This document shows, piece by piece, positions 26,308 through 34,230 of a DNA stretch of 64,000 nt; the first letter of the stretch is position 1, and every line of letters starts with the position of its first letter. The position numbers and the translations under genes were made by a program. A model generated the notes under the pieces. The model saw only the letters and a program-made list of their open reading frames with translations, made no database searches and was not told where the DNA came from. Source of the stretch: Streptomyces gossypii (lineage in GTDB: Bacteria; Actinomycetota; Actinomycetes; Streptomycetales; Streptomycetaceae); assembly GCF_025165795.1 (NCBI RefSeq), contig NZ_JAJAGO010000002.1, positions 248,001-312,000 on the forward strand, written 5' to 3'.

Positions 26308-26565
26308 GGGGCACCTCCGTAACCGCGGACCGGTGGCGCCGGTGTGGCGCCGCTCATACCGAGGGTCCCCCGCTCACGGCGGGAGACACTTCCAGATTGC
26401 GGGCATATCCACCCGGATTTCAACCGGAAGGCACGAAGCGGGTACCCTGAACGGTCTGCACCGGAGCTGCCCAGCATGGGTCGGCCACCCGGTGCGGTAC
26501 TACGCATACGACCCTCCTGCCACGGATCGACCGTGGCCGCTGAGTCCAGAGGAGGTGGGTTTCAC
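26308..26565 (+). promoter_or_regulatory. rpsF leader with candidate S6:S18 autoregulatory hairpin
   Basis: The 258-bp divergent gap holds the ribosomal operon promoter. A perfect 7-bp hairpin, GCCACGG (26519-26525), loop ATCGA, CCGTGGC (26531-26537), followed by CGC, precedes the GAGGAGG ribosome site by ~15 nt. Bacterial rpsF leaders often carry a hairpin with a CCG element bound by the S6:S18 complex; whether this matches is untested. Confidence 0.4.
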
Positions 26566-26856
26566 ATGCGTCACTACGAGGTGATGGTCATCCTCGACCC
26601 CGATCTTGAGGAGCGCGCTGTCGCCCCGCTGATCGAGTCCTTCCTTTCTGTCGTCCGTGAGGGCGACGGCAAGGTCGAGAAGGTCGACACCTGGGGCCGT
26701 CGTCGTCTCTCCTACGAGATCAACAAGAAGCCCGAGGGCATCTACTCGGTCATCGACCTGCAGGCCGAGCCCGCTGTCGTCAAGGAGCTCGACCGTCAGA
26801 TGAATCTGAACGAGTCGGTTCTCCGGACCAAGGTCCTCCGTCCCGAGATGCACTGA
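26566..26856 (+). CDS. rpsF: 30S ribosomal protein S6
   Basis: 96 residues, typical size. [17 protein letters not shown] and the [18 protein letters not shown] stretch are diagnostic. The start at 26566 follows AGAGGAGGTGGGTTTCAC. S6 binds 16S rRNA with S18 in the platform of the small subunit. First gene of rpsF-ssb-rpsR-rplI, the order conserved across actinobacteria. Confidence 0.98.
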   Translation: MRHYEVMVILDPDLEERAVAPLIESFLSVVREGDGKVEKVDTWGRRRLSYEINKKPEGIYSVIDLQAEPAVVKELDRQMNLNESVLRTKVLRPEMH

Positions 26857-26980
26857 CCGTACGGCTCCGTACGGATCCGTGCTCGTCAGTCGTCCGTGCT
26901 CGGACATCTGAACTCGGACATCTGAGTGCCCGGACATCCGAGTAGCAAGCAGCCAGCAGCACCCGCCGAGAGGTTCACCC

Positions 26981-27550
26981 ATGGCAGGCGAGACCGTCAT
27001 CACGGTCGTCGGCAATCTCGTCGACGACCCCGAGCTGCGCTTCACCCCCTCGGGTGCGGCGGTCGCGAAGTTCCGCGTCGCGTCCACACCCCGCACCTTC
27101 GACCGGCAGACCAATGAGTGGAAGGACGGCGAGAGCCTGTTCCTGACCTGCTCGGTCTGGCGGCAGGCGGCGGAGAACGTCGCCGAGTCCCTCACCAAGG
27201 GGACGCGTGTCGTCGTACAGGGCCGCCTGAAGCAGCGGTCGTACGAAGACCGCGAGGGCATCAAGCGCACGGTCTACGAGCTGGATGCCGACGAGGTCGG
27301 CGTCAGCCTGCGCAACGCGACCGCGAAGATCACCAAGACCACCGGCCGCGGTGGCCAGGGTGGTGGCGGTGGCGGCTGGGGCGGCGGCCCCAGCGGCCAG
27401 CAGGGCGGCGGTGCTCCGGCCGGCGACCCCTGGGCCACCAGTGCTCCGGCCGGTGGCGGCCAGCAGGGTGGCGGCGGCGGTGGCGGCTGGGGAGGCAACC
27501 CCCCGGCCGGCGGCTCCGGCGGCGGCTACTCGGACGAGCCCCCCTTCTGA
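26981..27550 (+). CDS. ssb: Single-stranded DNA-binding protein
   Basis: 189 residues. The N-terminal OB fold (1-~110) starts [21 protein letters not shown] and includes the DNA-contacting [21 protein letters not shown] Gly-rich linker with a Trp ([18 protein letters not shown]) then leads to the acidic C-terminal tip SDEPPF, which recruits replication proteins. It coats ssDNA at forks. Located between rpsF and rpsR, as in most bacteria. Confidence 0.97.
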   Translation: MAGETVITVVGNLVDDPELRFTPSGAAVAKFRVASTPRTFDRQTNEWKDGESLFLTCSVWRQAAENVAESLTKGTRVVVQGRLKQRSYEDREGIKRTVYELDADEVGVSLRNATAKITKTTGRGGQGGGGGGWGGGPSGQQGGGAPAGDPWATSAPAGGGQQGGGGGGGWGGNPPAGGSGGGYSDEPPF

Positions 27551-27591
27551 GGGCTCTCCGCTCAACTTCTTGAACTCACTGGAGAAAGACA

Positions 27592-27828
27592 ATGGCGAAG
27601 CCGCCTCCCCGCAAGCCTAAGAAGAAGGTTTGCGTGTTCTGCAAGGACAAGATCACCTACGTCGACTACAAGGACACGAACCTGCTGCGGAAGTTCATTT
27701 CCGACCGCGGCAAGATCCGTGCCCGCCGGGTCACCGGCAACTGCACCCAGCACCAGCGTGACGTCGCCACGGCCGTGAAGAACAGCCGTGAGGTCGCACT
27801 GCTGCCTTACACGTCGACTGCGCGCTAA
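27592..27828 (+). CDS. rpsR: 30S ribosomal protein S18
   Basis: 78 residues: [20 protein letters not shown] and [18 protein letters not shown] are signature S18. Two cysteines remain at the N-terminus (CVFC), with a third in TGNC, so this is the cysteine-containing (zinc-binding C+) form rather than a C- paralogue. It lies 41 bp after ssb, preceded by GGAGAAAG. Confidence 0.97.
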   Translation: MAKPPPRKPKKKVCVFCKDKITYVDYKDTNLLRKFISDRGKIRARRVTGNCTQHQRDVATAVKNSREVALLPYTSTAR

Positions 27829-27846
27829 GGGAAGGGTGACCGAGAA

Positions 27847-28293
27847 ATGAAGATCATCCTTACTAACGAGGTCTCCGGCCTCGGTGCCGCGGGCGATGTC
27901 GTCGAGGTACGTGACGGATACGCCCGCAACTACCTGGTCCCGCGCGGTTTCGCGATCCGCTGGACCAAGGGCGGCGAGCAGGACGTGGCGCAGATCCGCC
28001 GCGGCCGCAAGATCCGCGAGATCGCCACGATCGAGCAGGCCAACGAGATCAAGGGCAAGCTCGAGGGCCTCCCGGTCGCACTGAAGGTGCGTGCCGGCGA
28101 GGGCGGTCGACTGTTCGGCTCCGTGACCCCGGCGGACATCACCACCGCGGTCAAGACCGCCGGTGGCCCGGACCTGGACAAGCGGCGCGTCGAGCTGGGC
28201 ACGCCGATCAAGACCCTGGGCTCGCACCGGGTCTCGGCTCGTCTGCACCCCGAGGTCGTCGCGACCTTCGAGGTCGAGGTCGAGGCGGCGTAA
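27847..28293 (+). CDS. rplI: 50S ribosomal protein L9
   Basis: 148 residues, normal length. The N-domain [19 protein letters not shown] and [16 protein letters not shown] is diagnostic, followed by the long connecting helix and the C-domain with [12 protein letters not shown]. Last gene of the ribosomal operon, ended by the strong hairpin at 28338-28375. Confidence 0.98.
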   Translation: MKIILTNEVSGLGAAGDVVEVRDGYARNYLVPRGFAIRWTKGGEQDVAQIRRGRKIREIATIEQANEIKGKLEGLPVALKVRAGEGGRLFGSVTPADITTAVKTAGGPDLDKRRVELGTPIKTLGSHRVSARLHPEVVATFEVEVEAA

Positions 28294-28337
28294 CCGCTGC
28301 GCTTCGGTCTGTGGCCGCTGGCCGCCGGCCACTCGCA

Positions 28338-28375
28338 GGAAAGGGCCGCACCCCGCTCGGGGTGCGGCCCTTTCC
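28338..28375. terminator. Terminator of rpsF-ssb-rpsR-rplI
   Basis: Perfect 17-bp stem (28338-28354 with 28359-28375), loop GCTC, core AAAGGGCCGCACCCC. It is between rplI and the convergent MATE gene, so likely bidirectional. Confidence 0.93.
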
Positions 28376-28429
28376 GCTGTGCGGGCACGCGGGGGTGCGG
28401 TGATGCCCGCGGTCCCGGGGCCCCGGAGC

Positions 28430-29761
28430 TCAGGCCCGTACCGCGCCGGTGACGATCCAGCGGCCCGACCGTGCCCGCAGCCACAGCGTCACCAGCCGGA
28501 CGGTCATCATCAGCCCGGCGATCATCCACCACAGCGCGGTGAGCCCGCCGCCCCACGCCGGGACCAGCAGCGCCGCCGGCGCGAAGAGGGCCAGCGTGAC
28601 CAGCATCGCCCCGGCCAGATAGGGGCCGTCGCCCGCGCCCATCAGCACCCCGTCCAGGACGAAGACCACACCCGCCAGCGGCTGGGTGACCGCCACCACC
28701 AGCAGCACGGTCGAAAGCTGCGCGTGCACCGTGGCGTCCGAGGTGAACAGCGGCATGACCAGCGGCCGGCTCGCCGCGACCGCCACCCCCAGCACCACCC
28801 CGGAGACCACCCCCCACTGCACCATCCGCCGACAGGCGGCCCGCGCCCCCTTCTCGTCCCCGGCGCCGAGATAGCGTCCGATGATCGCCTGACCGGCGAT
28901 GGCTATCGCGTCCAGCGCGAAAGCGAGCAGGGACCAGATGGTGAGGGTGATCTGGTGTGCCGCGATGTCCGCGTCGCCGAACCGGGCGGCGATGGCCGTG
29001 GCGATCAGCAGCACGGCGCGCAGCGAGAGTGTACGGACCAGCAGCGGCACCCCCGCCTGGGCGCAGGCACGGATGCCGGCGGCGTCGGGGCGCAGCGAGG
29101 CGCCGTGCCTGCGCGCGCCCTTGACCACCACGACCAGATAGGCGGCGGCCATCGCGAACTGTGCGATCACCGTGCCCCAGGCCGATCCGGCGACGCCGAA
29201 ACCGAGGCCGTAGACGAGGAGGAGGTTGAGCACCGCGTTGGCGGTGAAACCGCCGATGGCGACGTAGAGGGGGGTGCGGGTGTCCTGGAGACCGCGGAGG
29301 ACGCCGGTCGCCGCCAGCACCACGAGCATCGCGGGGATGCCGAGCGAGCTGATCCGCAGATAGGTGACGGCGTGCGGGGAGGCGGTGGCGGAGGCGCCGA
29401 AGAGGTCGACGAGTGCGGGGGCGGCGGAGAGCACCACGGCGATGACCACGGCGCCGAGCAGCAGGGCCAGCCAGATGCCGTCCATGCCCTGCCGGATCGC
29501 CGCGGGCAGATCACCGGCGCCGACGCGGCGGGAGACGGCGGCGGTGGTGGCGTAGGCGAGGAAGACGAAGACGTGGACGGCGGTCTGCAGCAGCGCGGCG
29601 GCCACGCCGAGCCCGGCGAGTTGGGCCGTGCCGAGGTGGCCGACGATCGCGCTGTCCACCATCAGGAAGAGTGGTTCCGCGACGAGGGCGCCGAAGGCGG
29701 GGAGGGCGAGAGCGAGGATCTCCCGGTCATGGCGCCGGGTGCTCGTGCGGGTGCTGGTCAC
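28430..29761 (-). CDS. MATE-family (DinF-type) efflux transporter
   Basis: 443 residues with ~12 transmembrane helices in two pseudo-repeats. The N-terminus REILALALPAFGALVAEPLFLMVDSAIVGH contains the family's conserved PLFLMVDSAIVGHLG motif. Others are QTAVHVFVFLAYATTAAVSRRVG and, in the second half, ITLTIWSLLAFALDAIAIAGQAIIGRYLG. It is a cation- or proton-coupled multidrug exporter; DinF-like members are usual next to dnaB in Streptomyces. Convergent with rplI and divergent from dnaB. Confidence 0.93.
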   Translation of the reverse strand: MTSTRTSTRRHDREILALALPAFGALVAEPLFLMVDSAIVGHLGTAQLAGLGVAAALLQTAVHVFVFLAYATTAAVSRRVGAGDLPAAIRQGMDGIWLALLLGAVVIAVVLSAAPALVDLFGASATASPHAVTYLRISSLGIPAMLVVLAATGVLRGLQDTRTPLYVAIGGFTANAVLNLLLVYGLGFGVAGSAWGTVIAQFAMAAAYLVVVVKGARRHGASLRPDAAGIRACAQAGVPLLVRTLSLRAVLLIATAIAARFGDADIAAHQITLTIWSLLAFALDAIAIAGQAIIGRYLGAGDEKGARAACRRMVQWGVVSGVVLGVAVAASRPLVMPLFTSDATVHAQLSTVLLVVAVTQPLAGVVFVLDGVLMGAGDGPYLAGAMLVTLALFAPAALLVPAWGGGLTALWWMIAGLMMTVRLVTLWLRARSGRWIVTGAVRA

Positions 29762-30237
29762 GAGTTCGATTCAAGCATCCACAGGTAATGCCTGCAAGGG
29801 TGGGGTGTCTATTACAAATAGTCGCACGGAGTGAGATCTTCAACGCTGGTTGTCGTGACCTTGGGCCAACTGGCGAAGTTTTTTCCGCACACAGGCAGTG
29901 GACGGTGTTGTGCCAGGTCAAAGGTGGTGGGATCGAGGTTTCGCCGACTCCTCCACAGGGCCGTCCACCGCGTCGTGCACAGCTTGGACCGAGTTCTCCA
30001 CAGGAACACGCCCTCTGCCCACAGCCCCCTGTGGATAACACGATTGGCTGGGCGCACCCCAGCCGCCTACCGTGGTCCGGCGCCCGCTTGTCGTTCTCAC
30101 CGTCTTCACCGTATTCACCGCGGTCTCGGCGCGCCGTCAGCGGAGCCGGGCGTCTCGATTTGTCAGAGCAGTGCCGTAGGAAAGAGGCACCGCGGCGGTG
30201 CGGTCCCGGCTCGATCACCGGGTGGAGGAGGTGGCGG
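29762..30237. promoter_or_regulatory. dnaB upstream region with cluster of DnaA-box-like sequences
   Basis: No gene in ~475 bp, and locally AT-richer than its surroundings. DnaA-box candidates (consensus TTrTCCACA): GCATCCACA 29775-29783, TCCTCCACA 29949-29957, TTCTCCACA 29994-30002, CTGCCCACA 30015-30023, and a perfect TTATCCACA on the minus strand at 30030-30038. Four of them fall within 90 bp. This suggests DnaA-responsive control of dnaB or DnaA titration. GGAGGAGGTGG precedes the dnaB GTG. Confidence 0.65.
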
Positions 30238-33200
30238 GTGACCCAACAGCCCGAGCAGGTCGAGGACCCCTGGGCGGTCGACATGGCGCAGGGCACCAGG
30301 GTCACCGTGTCCGCCCAGCGGCGCAACGGCTCCGGGGGCGGTTCCGGCGGCGGAGGCGGCTCCGCGGGCGGGGGCAGTGGCGGTGGCGGTGGCGAGCAGC
30401 ATGAGCGCGGCCGGGAGAGCGGCCCCTGGTCCGGTACTCCCTTCGAGCGGGTGCCGCCGCAGGACCTGGACGCCGAGCAGTCCGTGCTGGGCGGCATGCT
30501 GCTGTCCAAGGACGCCATCGCGGATGTCATCGAGGTCCTCAAGGGCCACGACTTCTACCGCCCCGCCCACGAGACGGTCTTCCAGGCGATCCTCGACCTG
30601 TACGCGAAGGGCGAGCCCGCCGACCCGATCACCATCGCCGCAGAGCTCACCCGGCGCGGCGACATCAGCCGGGTCGGGGGTCCGGGCTATCTGCACACCC
30701 TGGTCCAGTCGGTGCCGACGGCGGCCAACGCCGAGTACTACGCGGAGATCGTCCACGAGCGCGCCGTCCTGCGCCGTCTTGTCGAGGCCGGTACCCGCAT
30801 CACTCAGATGGGTTATGCGGCGGATGGCGATGTCGACGAGATCGTCAACTCCGCCCAGGCGGAGATCTACGCCGTCACCGAGGAGCGCACCAGCGAGGAC
30901 TACCTCCCGCTGGCCGAGATCATGGAGGGCGCGCTCGACGAGATCGAGGCGATCGGCTCCCGCAGCGGCCAGATGACGGGCGTTCCCACGGGCTTCACGG
31001 ATCTGGACGCCCTGACCAACGGCCTCCATCCCGGCCAGATGGTCGTGGTCGCGGCCCGGCCGGCGATGGGCAAGGCGCTGGCCCTGGACACCCCCCTGCC
31101 CACGCCCGACGGCTGGACGACGATGGGCGAGGTGCGCGAAGGCGGGTATCTGCTCGACGCATCCGGCAGGCCGACCAGGGTGGTGGCCGCTACCGACGTG
31201 ATGCGGGCGCGGCCCTGCTTCCAGGTGGTGTTCGACGACGGCACGTCCGTCATCGCCGACGCCGAGCACCAGTGGCTGACGGAGACCCGGGCGCCCGGCC
31301 GCTCGGCGCAGGTGCGCACAACCCGCGAGATCGCCGGGACGCTGCGCGGTGCCACCGCCGACCGCCCGCTGAACCACTCGGTCTCCCCCGCCGCCCCGCT
31401 GGCCCTGCCGGAGCGCGCGCTTCCCGTACCGCCGTACGTACTCGGCGCGTGGCTGGGCGGCGGTCCCGAGGACAGCGCGCGCATCACCACGGGCGATCCG
31501 GAGCTCCTCATGGCGATCGAGGCCGCCGACAGCGGTTCCGGGGACGGCCCGCTGCGCGCCTTGGGCGTGCTCGGGGACAAGCACATCCCCCAGGAGTACC
31601 TGCGGGGCTCCGAGGCACAGCGCCGCGCGCTGCTGGCCGGGCTGCTGGACACCGGCGGGCGGGTGGACGAGGCGGGTTCCGTCCACTTCGCCGTCGCCGG
31701 ACCACGGCTGGCCGAAGACTGCCGCGAACTCCTCCTCAGCCTCGGATACCCCTGCCAAGGGCCGGCCCCCCGCCTCCGCGGCGGCGAGGAGCACGGGGCG
31801 TACGGGCTCACGTTCACCACCGCGGACGCGGTGTTCCGCCTGGAGCGGAAGCACCTCGCCCACAAGGAGCACTCCCGCAGCGTCACCCCGGATGCGGGCG
31901 CCCGCTTCATCGCGGAGGTGCGGCCCGTGGAGAGCGTGCCGGTGCGCTGCGTCCAGGTGGCCGGCCCGGACCACCTCTACCTGGCGACCCGTTCGATGAT
32001 CCCGACCCACAACTCCACGCTGGCGCTGGACTTCGCACGGGCCTGCTCCATCAGGAACAACCAGCCGAGCGTGATCTTCTCGCTGGAGATGGGGCGTAAC
32101 GAGATCGCGATGCGGCTGCTCTCCGCAGAGGCGCGGGTGGCACTGCACCACATGCGTTCGGGAAGCATGACGGACGAGGACTGGACGCGGCTGGCCCGCC
32201 AGATGCCCGCGGTCACGGACGCCCCGCTCTACATCGACGACTCGCCGAACCTCTCGATGATGGAGATCCGCGCCAAGTGCCGCCGCCTCAAGCAGCGCAA
32301 CGACCTGCAGCTCGTCGTCATCGACTACCTTCAGCTGATGCAGTCGGGCGGCTCGCGGCGCCCCGAGAGCCGCCAGCAGGAGGTCTCGGAGATGTCCCGG
32401 AACCTCAAGCTGCTGGCCAAGGAGCTGGAGGTCCCGGTCGTCGCCCTCTCCCAGCTGAACCGTGGCCCGGAGCAGCGTACGGACAAGAAGCCGATGGTGT
32501 CCGACCTGCGTGAGTCCGGTTGCGTGACCGCCGGCACGCGGGTGCTGCGCGCGGACACCGGCGCCGAGGTCACCATGGGCGAGCTGCTGGAGAGCGGCGA
32601 GCGGGACATCCCGGTGTGGTCCCTCGACGAGCAGTTGCGGCTCGTGTCCAGGAGCATGACGCACGTCTTTCCCAGCGGGGTGAAGGAGGTCTTCCGTCTC
32701 ACGCTCGCTTCGGGCAGGAAGATCGAGGCCACCGCCAACCACCCGTTCCTCACGCACAGCGGGTGGACACCGCTCGGCGAGCTGGCCCCCGGCGCACCCG
32801 TGGCGGTGCCGCGGCGGCTGGGTGCGCCGGAGCGGACGCGGGCGTGGCCGGAGGCCGAGGTCGTGAGGCTGGCGCGCGTGCTGGGCGGCGGCTGCGCGGC
32901 GCCCGGGCAGCCCGTCGATCAGAAGTTCCTGCCGCCCGAGGTCTTCGCGCTGCCCGACGTACAGGTGCGGCTCTTCCTGCGACACCTGTGGTCGACCAAC
33001 GGGTCGGTGACCGTCGCCGGATCCGGTGCGGTGCGGGTGCACTACGGCACGCCGAGTGAGCGGCTCGCGCGGGATCTCCAGCTGCTGCTGCTGCGGGCCG
33101 GCATCCGCGCCGGACTGGGCGCTTCCGCAGGCGGAGGCACCACGGGGTCTCCGGGCTGGACGGTGGAGGTGTCGGGGGTGGACGACCAGCGGCTGTTCCT

Positions 33201-33696
33201 GGAGCGGATCGGGATGCACGGAGCCTGTTCACGGCAGGTGACCGAGGCATCCGAGCGACTGCGTGAGGCACGGGCGGACACCGGCCTGGACACCGTGCCG
33301 CGAGAGGTCTGGGAGGCGGCACCCTCGCCCGGCCGGGGGCGGCTGGCCCAGATCGCGGCGGTCCTGGAGAGGGAGGACCTGGAACTCCTGGCGACCGGCG
33401 ATGTGTTCTGGGATGAGATCGCCGCCGTCGAGAGGCTGGGTGAGCAAGAGGTCTACGACGCCACGGTTCTTGGGACACACAACTTCGTCGCCGACGGAAT
33501 CGCCATTCACAACAGCATCGAGCAGGACGCGGACATGGTCATCCTGCTGCACCGGGAGGACGCGTACGAGAAGGAGTCCCCGCGCGCGGGCGAGGCGGAC
33601 CTGATCGTGGCGAAGCACCGCAACGGCCCGACAGCCACCATCACGGTCGCCTTCCAGGGCCACTACTCCCGCTTCGTCGACATGGCGAACGGCTGA
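30238..33696 (+). CDS. dnaB: Replicative DNA helicase DnaB, interrupted by two inteins
   Basis: Precursor of 1152 residues from the GTG at 30238. After removal of intein 1 (280-592) and intein 2 (762-1092), the mature helicase is 508 residues, longer than usual by an N-terminal Gly/Ser-rich stretch (~28-52). The N-terminal domain has PPQDLDAEQSVLGGMLLSKD. The RecA core has Walker A ARPAMGK-ST, split by intein 1, VIFSLEMGRNEIAMRLL, Walker B LQLVVIDYLQLMQ, and LRESG-SIEQDADMVILL, split by intein 2. Both insertions are in catalytic motifs, so helicase activity needs splicing. DnaB unwinds DNA at the fork, loaded after DnaA at oriC. Confidence 0.97.
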   Translation: MTQQPEQVEDPWAVDMAQGTRVTVSAQRRNGSGGGSGGGGGSAGGGSGGGGGEQHERGRESGPWSGTPFERVPPQDLDAEQSVLGGMLLSKDAIADVIEVLKGHDFYRPAHETVFQAILDLYAKGEPADPITIAAELTRRGDISRVGGPGYLHTLVQSVPTAANAEYYAEIVHERAVLRRLVEAGTRITQMGYAADGDVDEIVNSAQAEIYAVTEERTSEDYLPLAEIMEGALDEIEAIGSRSGQMTGVPTGFTDLDALTNGLHPGQMVVVAARPAMGKALALDTPLPTPDGWTTMGEVREGGYLLDASGRPTRVVAATDVMRARPCFQVVFDDGTSVIADAEHQWLTETRAPGRSAQVRTTREIAGTLRGATADRPLNHSVSPAAPLALPERALPVPPYVLGAWLGGGPEDSARITTGDPELLMAIEAADSGSGDGPLRALGVLGDKHIPQEYLRGSEAQRRALLAGLLDTGGRVDEAGSVHFAVAGPRLAEDCRELLLSLGYPCQGPAPRLRGGEEHGAYGLTFTTADAVFRLERKHLAHKEHSRSVTPDAGARFIAEVRPVESVPVRCVQVAGPDHLYLATRSMIPTHNSTLALDFARACSIRNNQPSVIFSLEMGRNEIAMRLLSAEARVALHHMRSGSMTDEDWTRLARQMPAVTDAPLYIDDSPNLSMMEIRAKCRRLKQRNDLQLVVIDYLQLMQSGGSRRPESRQQEVSEMSRNLKLLAKELEVPVVALSQLNRGPEQRTDKKPMVSDLRESGCVTAGTRVLRADTGAEVTMGELLESGERDIPVWSLDEQLRLVSRSMTHVFPSGVKEVFRLTLASGRKIEATANHPFLTHSGWTPLGELAPGAPVAVPRRLGAPERTRAWPEAEVVRLARVLGGGCAAPGQPVDQKFLPPEVFALPDVQVRLFLRHLWSTNGSVTVAGSGAVRVHYGTPSERLARDLQLLLLRAGIRAGLGASAGGGTTGSPGWTVEVSGVDDQRLFLERIGMHGACSRQVTEASERLREARADTGLDTVPREVWEAAPSPGRGRLAQIAAVLEREDLELLATGDVFWDEIAAVERLGEQEVYDATVLGTHNFVADGIAIHNSIEQDADMVILLHREDAYEKESPRAGEADLIVAKHRNGPTATITVAFQGHYSRFVDMANG
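31075..32013 (+). other. Intein 1 in DnaB: class 3 (W-C-T) intein in the Walker A P-loop, decayed LAGLIDADG endonuclease
   Basis: 313 residues, inserted GK^ST in the P-loop. It starts with Ala instead of Cys/Ser and ends THN before Ser+1. The class 3 triad is present: Trp67 in EHQWLTE (block B), Cys292 in VRCVQV (block F) and Thr311 in PTHN (block G). This is the same site and class as M. smegmatis DnaBi1. An endonuclease region (~115-250) has two LAGLIDADG-like motifs, LGAWLGGG and LAGLLDTGG, where the usual Asp is Gly in both (129 and 194). Nuclease activity is therefore probably lost while splicing is kept. Confidence 0.9.
32521..33513 (+). other. Intein 2 in DnaB: class 1 intein at LRESG^SIEQ, decayed LAGLIDADG endonuclease
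   Basis: 331 residues. It starts with Cys1 (CVTAGTRVLR), has block B TANHPFLTH (Thr71, His74) and block F YDATVLGTHNFVADG, and ends IAIHN before Ser+1. This is a standard class 1 splicing set. The insert at the H4-type motif equals the second DnaB site known from mycobacteria and cyanobacteria. The endonuclease motifs RLARVLGGG (116-124) and FLRHLWSTNG (152-161) have Gly123 and Asn160 where catalytic Asp is expected, so homing activity is probably lost. Confidence 0.9.
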
Positions 33697-33703
33697 GCGC
33701 GCC

Positions 33704-34210
33704 TGTTGTAGGTTCTCAAAATTCGTGTCGGCTTCTCGCGGCGTCGCGTGCTGAGCGGCGGCGTTGCCTCGTTCGTGGGGTTTGATCTCACTTCTCTGGT
33801 CCGGTTCTCGCTGTACCTGTCATGGTCGCTTTCGGTACGTACAGCGAGCCGGGGGTGGCGATGGACCTGGGGCTGGTCGATATCGAGTGGGCTGACACCG
33901 AGGGCGGCGGGCTGAGGAAGTCCGTACTGGAAGCGGTGTCTCGGGTCTGGTTCGAGGCCGCACTACCGGTGCGGCGCTCCGCCTCGTACCGCGGGCAGCG
34001 GCACTTCACGGGGCGGTACCGGGCGGCGACGACGGAATCGTTGGTGGGGTTCGAGTCTTGGCTGGAGCGGGACCGGGCGATGCTGCTCGACCATGCCCGC
34101 GGGTGGTGGGGTTGTCCTCGCAGCCGTTCCGGGTGACGTGGCAGGGGCAGACGCGCAATCTCCCGCGATTGCTGATGGACGGTGCCCAGGTCGCGGGGGA
34201 TCCGATGGCG
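33704..34210 (+). pseudogene. TnsA-like transposase endonuclease remnant, frameshifted, with possible transposon end
   Basis: Starts 8 nt after the dnaB stop. TGTTGTAGGTTCTCAAAATT at 33704-33723, followed by TGTCGGCTTCTC, resembles a TGT-starting Tn7-type end. An ATG at 33822 opens a 104-codon frame whose sequence (GTYSEPGVAMDLGLVDIEWA, GFESWLERDRAMLLD) recalls TnsA-like heteromeric transposase subunits of streptomycetes. Near 34097 the frame shifts: the continuation RVVGLSSQPFRVTWQGQTR lies in another frame, and the expected catalytic Asp segment (HAPDFF-like) is missing. No TnsB/TnsC is seen nearby. Assignment to TnsA is by pattern memory, hence moderate confidence. Confidence 0.55.
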
Positions 34211-34230
34211 GTACTAGTCAGTCGAACTGC

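Noticed and set aside
30163..33219. 1018-codon open frame antisense to dnaB
   Set aside because: Low-complexity His/Arg/Gly-rich translation with no domain; dnaB on the other strand is unambiguous. GC-rich third positions keep antisense frames open.
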